Counted from the first letter of the stretch, positions 1 through 7,010 are shown. The stretch is DNA of 9,646 nt from JAPOKJ01 sp043767985 (GCA_043767985.1 JAYVKZ010000220.1:1-9646), one strand, 5' to 3'. Translations and numbers: made by a program. Notes: generated by a model from the sequence alone, not told the origin.

Positions 1-1
1 A

Positions 2-307
2 ACCTGTATCCTCGACGGAAAATCTACTGTAGGTGCTGCTTCGGCAACCGCTTGCGATCCTCAATTGTCTCCATCGTCAATCTTGACAGGCGCATCGCAG
101 ACTGGTGTGGCCGCCGTAACTGGCACTGGATACCCTCAGGTTACCTTGGCCGCCGCAGGTACAGCGACAATCGTCGCCACCTTTGGTAACGGCGCTACCC
201 CCGATCTTAAAACTGTTCCTGACACAGTCACATGGACTCGAGCAGCAACTGGTGGATGGACTTGCGCGTCTTCAGTCGCCGCTAAATACAGACCTCAAGG
301 TTGTTAA
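2..307 (+). CDS. pilA: Type IV pilin (PilA-like), C-terminal part, cut by window edge
   Basis: This is the last 101 codons of a type IV major-pilin gene; the reading frame is open to the left edge, so the leader peptide and the hydrophobic N-terminal helix lie outside the window. The C-terminal motif GGWTCASSVAAKYRPQGC is the typical betaproteobacterial pilin ending: the Cys in GGWTC (fragment residue 88) and the terminal Cys (101) are expected to form the disulfide that closes the D-region loop. Two further cysteines (fragment residues 2 and 18) could form a second disulfide. The rest is small and Ala/Thr/Gly-rich, as in pilin beta-sheet regions. The product would be exported and assembled into pili used for adhesion, twitching or DNA uptake. 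The symbol rests on the C-terminal motif and on synteny with recA/sucCD loci that carry pilA; another minor pilin cannot be excluded. The gene runs towards the phosphodiesterase gene and ends in a clear terminator. Confidence 0.85.
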   Translation, partial: TCILDGKSTVGAASATACDPQLSPSSILTGASQTGVAAVTGTGYPQVTLAAAGTATIVATFGNGATPDLKTVPDTVTWTRAATGGWTCASSVAAKYRPQGC

Positions 308-342
308 TCATTCGCCGAACTTCATTGTTTTAGAGAGTAGAC

Positions 343-370
343 AAAAGGCCCGAGAAATCGAGCCTTTTTT
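343..370 (+). terminator. Rho-independent terminator of the pilin gene, possibly bidirectional
   Basis: AAAAGGC, one C·A mismatch and CGA pair with TCG and GCCTTTT around a GAAA tetraloop. The stem is followed by a run of six T on the plus strand, 36 bp after the pilin stop codon. On the minus strand the same stem ends in only four T before other bases, so it could also stop transcription arriving from the phosphodiesterase gene that ends at 390, but less strongly. It sits exactly between the two converging genes. The remaining bases between 308 and 389 show nothing else. Confidence 0.85.
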
Positions 371-389
371 GCTAACATACTATCCAAAT

Positions 390-1175
390 TTAGAACTCAA
401 GCACGAGTCCCTGCTCAAGCATCGTCGGCTGAGGAAAAGCCACCCAAGCCTTAATCTCTCGCTCTGTCGTGGCAAAGTCAGAAGGCTTCAAATGGGTGAC
501 ATAAACCTTGGGCTCGATACTTAGCTTGGTGAGCTCATTGGCCAGTTGTATCGGAAACAAATGCTTGGCCGTCATCGCCAAGTCTTGATCGCGATTTGGA
601 AAGGCGCTTTCAATAATTAAATACTTCAGGTTCTTAATGCCATTCACCTGGCGCCAAAACTCATCATTTGGACCGGTATCGCCCGAAAACACCAGTGAGC
701 TTTGAGGGCTTTTAAGCTCGAAGCCCATGGCCGGTACCGTATGGCTTGCGGTCAAGCCGCGAATACTACGAAACTTTTCGTCATAGGTTTTGCCCTCCAA
801 GATCACCTCTTGACCAACCCCCATGGGCTCAAACCTCATCCATGGTCGCTCATAGTGGGGAATCTCGGTAAAGTCCGGCCAAATGACCCAGTTAAAGATA
901 TGCTGGCGTAACGCTTCAATCGTCCAAGGCAGTGCGTGGACGATCAGTGGTTTTTCCCTTAGGCCGCCGACCGAATCAATCATCAGCGGCAAGCCGGCCA
1001 CATGGTCAAGATGGGAGTGGGTCAAGAACACATGGTCGATGTTCGCCATTTCTTCCACAGTAAGGTCCTCAACGCCCGTACCTGCATCAATTAAAATATC
1101 GTCATCGAGAAGAAATGAGGTCGTACGCGACTTTCCCCCGATGCCGCCGCTGCACCCTAAGACTCGCAGTTTCAC
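390..1175 (-). CDS. Metallo-beta-lactamase-fold 3',5'-cyclic-nucleotide phosphodiesterase (class II-like)
   Basis: This 261-residue protein probably hydrolyses cAMP (or cGMP) to the 5'-nucleotide in the cytoplasm; I see no signal peptide or membrane segment. It has the full metal-binding set of the MBL fold: THSHLDHVAG at residues 52-61 (H53, H55, D57, H58), H145 in SHTVP, D166 in SGDTG and H228 in THLKP. The N-terminus MKLRVLGCSGGIGG and the IFNWVIWPDF segment resemble the Burkholderiales proteins usually annotated as class II cyclic-nucleotide phosphodiesterases. RNase Z-like or other MBL hydrolases share the core motif, so the substrate is a family inference. It is strengthened by the upstream neighbour, an adenylate cyclase. 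The start codon is GTG and shares its first G with the cyclase stop (TAGTG), which points to translational coupling. It is the last gene of the minus-strand signalling cassette. Confidence 0.85.
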   Translation of the reverse strand: MKLRVLGCSGGIGGKSRTTSFLLDDDILIDAGTGVEDLTVEEMANIDHVFLTHSHLDHVAGLPLMIDSVGGLREKPLIVHALPWTIEALRQHIFNWVIWPDFTEIPHYERPWMRFEPMGVGQEVILEGKTYDEKFRSIRGLTASHTVPAMGFELKSPQSSLVFSGDTGPNDEFWRQVNGIKNLKYLIIESAFPNRDQDLAMTAKHLFPIQLANELTKLSIEPKVYVTHLKPSDFATTEREIKAWVAFPQPTMLEQGLVLEF

Positions 1176-3145
1176 TATGCCACCAAGGAAAGTTGTACGG
1201 GTTCACGCCCACGGGTGCGCGCTACATTTGCATAGTAGGTTTGACTGGGTGCGAAAACGAGCACCGGCTCGCTTCGCCCTTGAACCAAGACAGAATCTAA
1301 CTCGACGAACTCCACGCCCGACACCGCTTGCTTGGTGGTTTCGCTCACCAACACTGAGGTCTCGAAGGATTTCGTCAAGGACTCGAGTCTAGACGCCAAG
1401 TTCACCGTGTCACCAATCGCGGTATACACTCGTCGTAGCTTTGAGCCCATATCGCCGACCCGGGCACGGCCGGTATGAATGCCAATACCAATCGACAAGG
1501 CAGGCAGGCCGCGCGCCACAAAACTATGGGAGAGTTGATCGGCGATCACTTGCATCTTGATGGCCGCTTCCACAGCATGGGCTGCGTGCGCACTATCCTC
1601 CAGCGGCGCCCCCCAAAAGGCCATCACGGCGTCGCCGATGTATTTGTCCACGGTGCCGGTGGTTTGATGAATCACCTCGGTCATACCGGTGAGGTACTCG
1701 TTCAAATACTCACTGAGAATCTGCGGGTCCATCGTTTCCGAGATTTTCGTAAAGCCTCGGATATCGCAGAATAGGACCGTGATCTCGCGGGTTTGCGAGA
1801 CTTGTTGACGAGACTGACTGGGGTCGGAGGCGAGTCGATTGACGACATCGGGTGACAGGTACTCACCAAACAAGTTCACGATCTGCGCGCGCTTGCGCCC
1901 CTCGGTGAAGTAGCCCAGGACAAGATTGCCCAGACAAAGGCTGAGGGTCATCGCGAGACTTGCTGCCACCGGCACCACCAGGTCCGCATTACTAAAGGCA
2001 AGGCTCACGACCGACCACTGGGTCATCATCGCGAGTACGCCTACGCCGAGAATGCCTAAGCCGCCTCGAAACGCCAGCAGCGCCGCCAATAGACCACCCC
2101 AGAACAGTAAGCTGACCATGCCCATCGCGTGACCGAAATCTGAGCGTACTTTCAACGACTGATTCAAGGCACCGCTAATGGCACTGGCATGCACCTCGAC
2201 GCCAGGATAGGTTTCGCTCAACGGGGTTGCCCGAAGATCGGTCAAGCCCGGTGCGCTGGAGCCCACCAGCACGATTTTCCCAACGAAACTGCTCTTATCA
2301 ACTTTGCCTGCCAGGACGTCACTGGCTGAGTAATACTTGAAGTTGCCACCGTCCGCACCTTGGCCTTTACGAAACGGCACCATCAGGCTGAGCCCTTTCG
2401 AGAGCGATAAAGTGGTTCGAAGATTGGCGCGACTGGCATCACTTAAAAGGAGCAAGTCGTCCGGCCGTAAGACCATGCGATCAACGTTCAAATAGAGCTT
2501 AAGCGTCGTCAAGGCCAGGGATTCGTACAGTTGCCCCTGGTACTCGGCGAGCAAGGGTAAGGAGCGCACTACACCGTCACTATCGGGTATCGGATTAAAG
2601 AAGCCCTGTGCTTTGGCGGCTCGCCCGAGATGAGCGAGATTCGCACCGAAGCCGGTCCAATGGGTGACTTGAGCACCGGGGGCCAGAACAGAATGTCCAA
2701 AGGCGTTGGGCAGCACCCCGGTTTGTCGCGAACCTGCCTCACTACTAAAGTAATAGCCTAGGATCACAGGTGCCGCACGCAACGCGAGCTCTAGTCGTGC
2801 GGAGCCTTTTTCATCTTGTACGCGATCTGCAAACACCACATCAAAGGCGATAACTTTGGCTGTGGCAAGCTGATCAATCAGGGCAGCGATATCGTCGCGC
2901 GGCCACGGCCAGCGGCCTTGTTCGGCTAAGCTTTTCTCATCGACGTCGACGATGACGATACGCGCGTCTTGCAGTGAAGGCGTTTGCGCTAATCTGAGAT
3001 CGTAGATTTTTTGATCAAGATGTGCGATCCAAGGTTGGGCCAATTTCCAACCACCGCCCCAAGCAAAAAGAATAACGATAAAGAACCCCGAAACCAGCCG
3101 AATCGTCTTGGGGTGCTTGGCCCAGGCGTGCATCATGAGTGTCAA
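1175..3145 (-). CDS. CHASE2-domain class III adenylate cyclase, membrane bound
   Basis: This 656-residue protein is predicted to make cAMP from ATP. Residues about 15-37 form an N-terminal membrane anchor. About 40-330 is a periplasmic CHASE2 sensor domain, with typical IVIVDVDEKSL, GRWPWPRDD and FDVVFADR segments. Three membrane helices follow (about 338-360, 362-384, 388-412), then a linker helix (FGEYLSPDVVNRL) and the catalytic domain (about 450-635). The active site looks complete: metal Asp461 (FCDIRGFT) and Asp505 (KYIGDAVMAF), Lys501, Thr575 (YTAIGD), Asn582 and Arg586. Thr instead of Asp at the base-selecting position is the class IIIb signature, often linked to bicarbonate-stimulated cyclases, and fits ATP rather than GTP. 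The longest frame starts at TTG inside the FHA gene's stop (TTGA, 4-bp overlap); ATG codons at 3136 and 3133 are equally plausible starts, and no Shine-Dalgarno sequence separates them. Residue numbers count from the TTG. The CHASE2 ligand is unknown. Confidence 0.93.
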   Translation of the reverse strand: MTLMMHAWAKHPKTIRLVSGFFIVILFAWGGGWKLAQPWIAHLDQKIYDLRLAQTPSLQDARIVIVDVDEKSLAEQGRWPWPRDDIAALIDQLATAKVIAFDVVFADRVQDEKGSARLELALRAAPVILGYYFSSEAGSRQTGVLPNAFGHSVLAPGAQVTHWTGFGANLAHLGRAAKAQGFFNPIPDSDGVVRSLPLLAEYQGQLYESLALTTLKLYLNVDRMVLRPDDLLLLSDASRANLRTTLSLSKGLSLMVPFRKGQGADGGNFKYYSASDVLAGKVDKSSFVGKIVLVGSSAPGLTDLRATPLSETYPGVEVHASAISGALNQSLKVRSDFGHAMGMVSLLFWGGLLAALLAFRGGLGILGVGVLAMMTQWSVVSLAFSNADLVVPVAASLAMTLSLCLGNLVLGYFTEGRKRAQIVNLFGEYLSPDVVNRLASDPSQSRQQVSQTREITVLFCDIRGFTKISETMDPQILSEYLNEYLTGMTEVIHQTTGTVDKYIGDAVMAFWGAPLEDSAHAAHAVEAAIKMQVIADQLSHSFVARGLPALSIGIGIHTGRARVGDMGSKLRRVYTAIGDTVNLASRLESLTKSFETSVLVSETTKQAVSGVEFVELDSVLVQGRSEPVLVFAPSQTYYANVARTRGREPVQLSLVA

Positions 3146-3843
3146 CTAGGCGTATCGGAGGTTTCAACTTCGCTAAATCGAAGTTGAATTTCACCCAGTT
3201 GGATTAAGTCCCCATGAGATAAATTACGCGATCCGACTACCAGCGCCTCACCATTGAGCAAGCTCGGTTTGAGACCTTCCAAATGAGTCAAGTAGTAGCC
3301 TTCGCGGCGGCGACCGATCACGGCGACTTCGGCGCCACGTCCAATCTTTAAAATGGATCGATTGATAGCCTGACGGATACCCTTCAAGGGCCCGTTGAGG
3401 TATTCGATCTGAGCCGGCTTAGAACCCTCCAAAGGCTTTGAGGCCTTGGCCGTACTCTCGGTGTTTGCGCCAACCGCTGCGGCTGATGCAAGCGCTAATT
3501 CGTCGGAGACGAGCTGCATCTGAAAAATGCCGATGCCTACGTAATCTCCGGGGCGTAGCCTTTTACGCGTCACCCGCAAACCATTCACAAAGCTTCCGTT
3601 ACTAGAGCCCGTATCGAGGAGCTCATAGTCTGCACCTTTCTTCTCCAAAATGGCGTGCTCACCGCTGACGGTGACATGGTCAAGCGCAATATCGTTATAG
3701 GGTCGGCGACCAATAGAGAGTCGAGAGCGGTCTAGCTTGAACTCTCTCGAACTCGAGGGCGCACTCGCGTCAAGCTCTGAGCGCTTTTCCGCCGCGATGA
3801 CGAAACGCAAGCTTGGCTTCGAATCCCTTGTGTCCTGCCCCAT
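3142..3843 (-). CDS. Tandem FHA-domain protein, second domain degenerate
   Basis: This 233-residue cytoplasmic protein has no catalytic motif and is probably a phosphothreonine-reading adaptor. The first FHA domain spans about residues 35-112 and keeps every landmark: SIGR (43-46), N50-D51, SGEHA (60-64) and GSSNGSFVNG (79-88). A low-complexity Ala/Ser/Lys linker (about 114-145) leads to a second FHA-like domain (about 146-223). That domain has the strand pattern, the KIGRG turn (R169) and a late LNG (196-198), but no SxxH and no GSxNG, so it probably does not bind phosphopeptides. Start is ATG with a weak GAGG ten bases upstream. The gene lies 56 bp after the PP2C phosphatase gene and overlaps the cyclase frame by up to four bases. 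This suggests it links Ser/Thr phosphorylation to the cyclase, but no kinase gene is nearby and the ligand is unknown. Confidence 0.9.
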   Translation of the reverse strand: MGQDTRDSKPSLRFVIAAEKRSELDASAPSSSREFKLDRSRLSIGRRPYNDIALDHVTVSGEHAILEKKGADYELLDTGSSNGSFVNGLRVTRKRLRPGDYVGIGIFQMQLVSDELALASAAAVGANTESTAKASKPLEGSKPAQIEYLNGPLKGIRQAINRSILKIGRGAEVAVIGRRREGYYLTHLEGLKPSLLNGEALVVGSRNLSHGDLIQLGEIQLRFSEVETSDTPS

Positions 3844-3899
3844 GTGTGAACGGCCTCATTAAGTAAAGATGTTGAAAATAGGAGTGAATCAGGCTGGAC

Positions 3900-4793
3900 C
3901 TAGGCAAGATTCACCACCAGGGCAGACACGTTGTCGGTCGCGCCACAATCCAGCGCGCGATCAACGAGACGCTGGGCGGCCTGATCTTCATCTTCGCTAT
4001 GCAAACTGGACAGCAAGGCAGAAATCTCTTCATCTTGCATCGTATCCGTCAGTCCATCGCTACACAAAAGATACTGAGCTTGAGGCAGTGCTTCAAGCCA
4101 CTGGAAATCAACTTCCACGGTTTGTTCGGCGCCAATCGCCCGGGTGAGAATCCCTTTGCGAGGCCCATCGGAATCGCTCAATCTTCCTCTGAGCACTTCC
4201 GGGAGAATTTCAATCACATGGTCACGGGTCAGACGGCTGATTTGACCCGCTTGAATTCTATAAAGCCGGGAGTCGCCCACATGCGCGAACAGGGGCCCAC
4301 GGGGGGTTTGCCAAAGCAAAGTGAGGGTAGTGCCCATCCCAAGACATTCCGGGCGCCGGGCGCTGGTGCGCAATACCGCTGCGTTGGCTTCATTGACCGC
4401 GCTCAGCACGAGTGATTCGTAGCTCTTACGATCAAGTTTGACAGAGGCGTCCGACAAACGCTTTTCAAGCGTATCGATCACCACGTGGCTGGCTACTTCG
4501 CCCGCGTTAAAGCCACCCATGCCATCGGCGACACAAAACAAGCCTAGATCGGGTCGACAAAGCAAAGCGTCTTCATTGTGGGTTCTGCCAACACCCGCAT
4601 CACTCGCCGACGACGCGCGTAACAACAGCACCGGTGCGTACGATCGAGGATCGTATTGTGCTTGATCAGCCCCATGTGCCCCAGGCGGCGTTCGAAGACG
4701 CACCTCAGACGTAGGTGGAAGGCCACCTAGCAAGGCATCTTGCAAGCCTGCATGGGCGATGGAGTAAGACGGTGCACGGGTCAGAGTAGTCAT
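3900..4793 (-). CDS. PP2C-family (PPM/Stp1-like) Ser/Thr protein phosphatase
   Basis: This 297-residue protein is predicted to remove phosphate from Ser/Thr residues in a metal-dependent (Mn/Mg) reaction in the cytoplasm. PP2C motifs appear in order: RTHNEDA (70-76), VADGMGGFNAGEVAS (88-102), GMGTTL (152-157), AHVGDSRLYR (170-179), LTRDH (188-192), LTRAIG (216-221), LLCSDGLTD (242-250) and ATDNVSALVV (285-294). The metal-site residues D75, D90, G91, D246 and D287 are all present, so it should be active. Unlike minimal bacterial PP2C proteins it has about 55 residues before the catalytic domain, with no recognisable fold. ATG is the first usable start, but its only purine-rich stretch (AGGGA) touches the start codon and lies in a hairpin, so the N-terminus is less certain than the rest. 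It is the first gene of the cassette with FHA, cyclase and phosphodiesterase; the FHA protein is a likely partner. Confidence 0.93.
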   Translation of the reverse strand: MTTLTRAPSYSIAHAGLQDALLGGLPPTSEVRLRTPPGAHGADQAQYDPRSYAPVLLLRASSASDAGVGRTHNEDALLCRPDLGLFCVADGMGGFNAGEVASHVVIDTLEKRLSDASVKLDRKSYESLVLSAVNEANAAVLRTSARRPECLGMGTTLTLLWQTPRGPLFAHVGDSRLYRIQAGQISRLTRDHVIEILPEVLRGRLSDSDGPRKGILTRAIGAEQTVEVDFQWLEALPQAQYLLCSDGLTDTMQDEEISALLSSLHSEDEDQAAQRLVDRALDCGATDNVSALVVNLA

Positions 4794-4815
4794 TCCCTAA
4801 GACTAGGCTTAGAGA
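4794..4815 (-). promoter_or_regulatory. Hairpin abutting the PP2C start codon
   Basis: On the minus strand TCTCTAAG and CTTAGGGA can form an 8-bp stem (seven Watson-Crick pairs and one G·U) around the loop CCTAGT, and the ATG follows immediately. The 3' arm contains the only Shine-Dalgarno-like bases (AGGGA). If formed in the mRNA, the stem would hinder initiation. A role in regulation is inference, and it could be chance. The rest of the 96-bp gap (4816-4889) has no convincing promoter. Confidence 0.35.
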
Positions 4816-4866
4816 ATGACGAATTAAAGGCAATAATCCACGAACGGTGTGATTGCCTGGGCGAGT

Positions 4867-4884
4867 GGCAACGGGGGTGTTGCC
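4867..4884 (-). other. Hairpin after sucD without U-tract
   Basis: GGCAAC and GTTGCC form a perfect 6-bp stem around ACCCCC, starting 5 bp after the sucD stop codon. No T-run follows, so it does not look like an intrinsic terminator. It may protect the 3' end of the sucCD message or do nothing. Without a terminator here, sucCD transcripts could run on into the phosphatase gene. Confidence 0.35.
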
Positions 4885-4889
4885 TGCGC

Positions 4890-5777
4890 TTAAGCGCCAA
4901 TCGCCTTTTTCAACAGACTAGCCATCTCTGAAGGGTCTTTCGTGACAGTAATGCCACACGCAGCCATCACCTCGAGCTTTTCTTGCGCAGTGCCTTTGCC
5001 ACCAGAAATGATGGCGCCAGCATGGCCCATACGCTTGCCAGGAGGGGCCGTCACACCAGCGATAAAACCAACGACCGGTTTTTTCATATGCTCTTTGATC
5101 CAGTAGGCGGCGGTTTCTTCATCCGTGCCACCGATCTCACCGATCATCACTACTGCATCGGTCTCTGGATCATCGTTAAACATTTTCATGATGTCGATGT
5201 GCTTGAGACCATTCACGGGATCGCCGCCAATACCCACGGCCGAGGACTGCCCCAGGCCTAGCGAGGTTAACTGCCCCACCGCTTCATAGGTCAAGGTTCC
5301 CGAGCGTGATACGACACCAATACGACCCTTTTTATGAATGTGGCCGGGCATGATGCCAATCTTCAGTTCGTCGGGAGTGATGACACCTGGGCAGTTAGGC
5401 CCGAGCAGCAAGGTTTTGCTGTTGGCCTTACGCATTTTGTCGCGCACCATCATCATGTCGCGCACTGGAATGCCTTCGGTGATGCAAATCACCAAGTCGA
5501 GTTCAGCTTCAACTGCTTCCCAAATTGCGTCTGCGGCACCCGCTGGCGGCACATAAATGACGGAGACATTGGCACCGGTTTGCGCTTTGGCTTCTTTGGC
5601 GGTGGCGTAAATTGGCACGCCCTCAAAATTGTCGCCCGCCTTCTTGGGGTTCACACCCGCAACAAAAGCATTTTTGCCGTTCGCGTATTCACGGCATAGG
5701 CGGGTGTGGAATTGGCCAGTTTTGCCAGTAATGCCCTGGGTCATCACGCGGGTGTTTTTATTGATCAGGATACTCAT
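4890..5777 (-). CDS. sucD: Succinyl-CoA synthetase (ADP-forming) alpha subunit
   Basis: The alpha subunit of the TCA-cycle enzyme that converts succinyl-CoA, ADP (or GDP) and phosphate to succinate, CoA and ATP (or GTP). It pairs with SucC, encoded just upstream, in the cytoplasm. At 295 residues it is close to the E. coli SucD length. The CoA-binding Rossmann domain is N-terminal, with the phosphate-binding loop TQGITGKTG at 13-21. GPNCPGVI sits at 126-133. The phosphorylated catalytic histidine is H252 in GHAGAIISGGKGTA (251-264). The ATG start is set by a well-placed AGAGGA seven bases upstream. It is separated from sucC by 66 bp on the same strand, so the two are almost certainly one transcript. 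Nothing in it looks unusual. Confidence 0.98.
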   Translation of the reverse strand: MSILINKNTRVMTQGITGKTGQFHTRLCREYANGKNAFVAGVNPKKAGDNFEGVPIYATAKEAKAQTGANVSVIYVPPAGAADAIWEAVEAELDLVICITEGIPVRDMMMVRDKMRKANSKTLLLGPNCPGVITPDELKIGIMPGHIHKKGRIGVVSRSGTLTYEAVGQLTSLGLGQSSAVGIGGDPVNGLKHIDIMKMFNDDPETDAVVMIGEIGGTDEETAAYWIKEHMKKPVVGFIAGVTAPPGKRMGHAGAIISGGKGTAQEKLEVMAACGITVTKDPSEMASLLKKAIGA

Positions 5778-5843
5778 TCGGGAGTCCTCTTATTTCAGTG
5801 TGTCTAAATTAGGTCGAGCAGGCATATGTCAAGCTCAGATTTC

Positions 5844-7010
5844 TTAAGCGGCTTGGGTCGCAGCCACCACTTTTTGCGCGGCCTCGGCCATGGTGTCTGC
5901 CGCAATAATCGGCAGTCCGGACTCCGCCAGCAATTTCTTGCCGAGATCTTCATTCGTGCCCTTCATGCGCACGACCAAGGGTACCGACAGGCCGACGGCT
6001 CTGGAAGCCGTAATGACCCCTTCAGCGATGGTGTCGCACTTCATGATGCCGCCAAAGATGTTGACCAAGATCGCCTTCAAACCAGGGTTACGCAACATGA
6101 TCTTGAAGGCTTCTGTGACCTTCTCTGCGGTTGCACCACCACCAACGTCCAGGAAGTTGGCGGGCTCTCCGCCAAACAGTTTAATGGTATCCATGGTGGC
6201 CATCGCGAGACCCGCACCATTGACTAAGCAGCCAATATTGCCATCCAATTGGATATAGGCCAGGTCGAATTTCGAAGCTTCAATTTCGGCGGGGTCTTCT
6301 TCGTCTAAGTCGCGCAAGGCAACGAGTTCAGGGTGGCGGAAAAGTGCATTGGAGTCGAAGTTCAGCTTGCAATCCAAGGCAATCACTTTGCCATCGCCGG
6401 TGAGGATCAAGGGGTTGATCTCGGCGAGCGATGCGTCGGTTTCCCAAAAGGCTTTGTAGAGGCCTTGAAGCGCAGTCCGGGCTTGGCCCAGCGCTGCGGC
6501 AGGGATGCCAATCTTGGTGGCGAGGTCGTCCGACTGCGCATCGGTTAAGCCCGCGACCGGGTCGACCGAGGCTTTATGGATAAGTTCGGGAGTGTGTTCG
6601 GCCACATGCTCGATGTCCATCCCGCCTTCGCTCGAGGCCATGACGGTGACTTGCTGCGTCACGCGGTCAACCACCAGCCCAAGGTAGAGTTCTTTCTTGA
6701 TATCGGCGCCTTCTTCAATCAGGAGACGACGCACTTTTTGGCCGGCCGGGCCGGTTTGATGGGTGATCAACATCATGCCAAGAATGGATGTGGCATGCGC
6801 TTTCACTTCGTCGAGTGATCGAGCTAGCTTCACGCCACCGCCCTTACCTCGGCCACCGGCATGGATTTGGGCTTTGACCACCCACACTGGACCACCAAGC
6901 TTCTTGGCCGCTTCCACGGCCTCTTCCACTGAGAACACAGGGATACTACGAGGCACGGGCACGCCGAATTGTTTCAGGATTTCTTTGCCCTGGTATTCGT
7001 GGATCTTCAT
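5844..7010 (-). CDS. sucC: Succinyl-CoA synthetase (ADP-forming) beta subunit
   Basis: The nucleotide-binding beta subunit of succinyl-CoA synthetase. Its 388 residues match the usual length of bacterial SucC. The ATP-grasp domain opens with MKIHEYQGKEIL and carries the lid loop GGRGKGGGV (52-60), IEEGADIKKELYLGLVVDR (98-116), and the Mg/nucleotide ligands E197-N199 (AEINPL) and D213 (ALDCKLNFD). The C-terminal ligase domain has GNIGCLVNGAGLAMATMD (257-274), GGGATAEKV (290-298) and VNIFGGIMKCD (316-326), the region that meets the phosphohistidine of SucD. The ATG start overlaps the stop of the upstream DUF2889 gene as ATGA, with AAGGA ten bases upstream, so translation may be partly coupled. 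In this lineage sucCD sits apart from the sucAB genes, beside recA-recX, and that is the arrangement seen here. Confidence 0.98.
   Translation of the reverse strand: MKIHEYQGKEILKQFGVPVPRSIPVFSVEEAVEAAKKLGGPVWVVKAQIHAGGRGKGGGVKLARSLDEVKAHATSILGMMLITHQTGPAGQKVRRLLIEEGADIKKELYLGLVVDRVTQQVTVMASSEGGMDIEHVAEHTPELIHKASVDPVAGLTDAQSDDLATKIGIPAAALGQARTALQGLYKAFWETDASLAEINPLILTGDGKVIALDCKLNFDSNALFRHPELVALRDLDEEDPAEIEASKFDLAYIQLDGNIGCLVNGAGLAMATMDTIKLFGGEPANFLDVGGGATAEKVTEAFKIMLRNPGLKAILVNIFGGIMKCDTIAEGVITASRAVGLSVPLVVRMKGTNEDLGKKLLAESGLPIIAADTMAEAAQKVVAATQAA

Noticed and set aside
883..1392. Open frame of 169 codons on the plus strand
   Set aside because: It lies antisense across the phosphodiesterase and cyclase genes, is Arg/Pro/Ser-rich and shows no family motif; the minus-strand genes explain the sequence.
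2385..2420. LSLSKG-like peptide in CHASE2, which can betray a REP-type repeat read as protein
   Set aside because: The DNA does not match the usual repeat, and the domain continues normally with the expected VPFRKG and SASDVLAG segments.
5334..5699. Open frame of 121 codons on the plus strand inside sucD
   Set aside because: It is an antisense shadow of sucD, rich in His/Phe/Gly as expected from the codon use of the real gene.
5804..5832. Perfect TTGACA in the sucC-sucD gap as an internal sucD promoter
   Set aside because: No acceptable -10 lies at 16-18 bp; sucD has its own good Shine-Dalgarno sequence and is explained by co-transcription with sucC.
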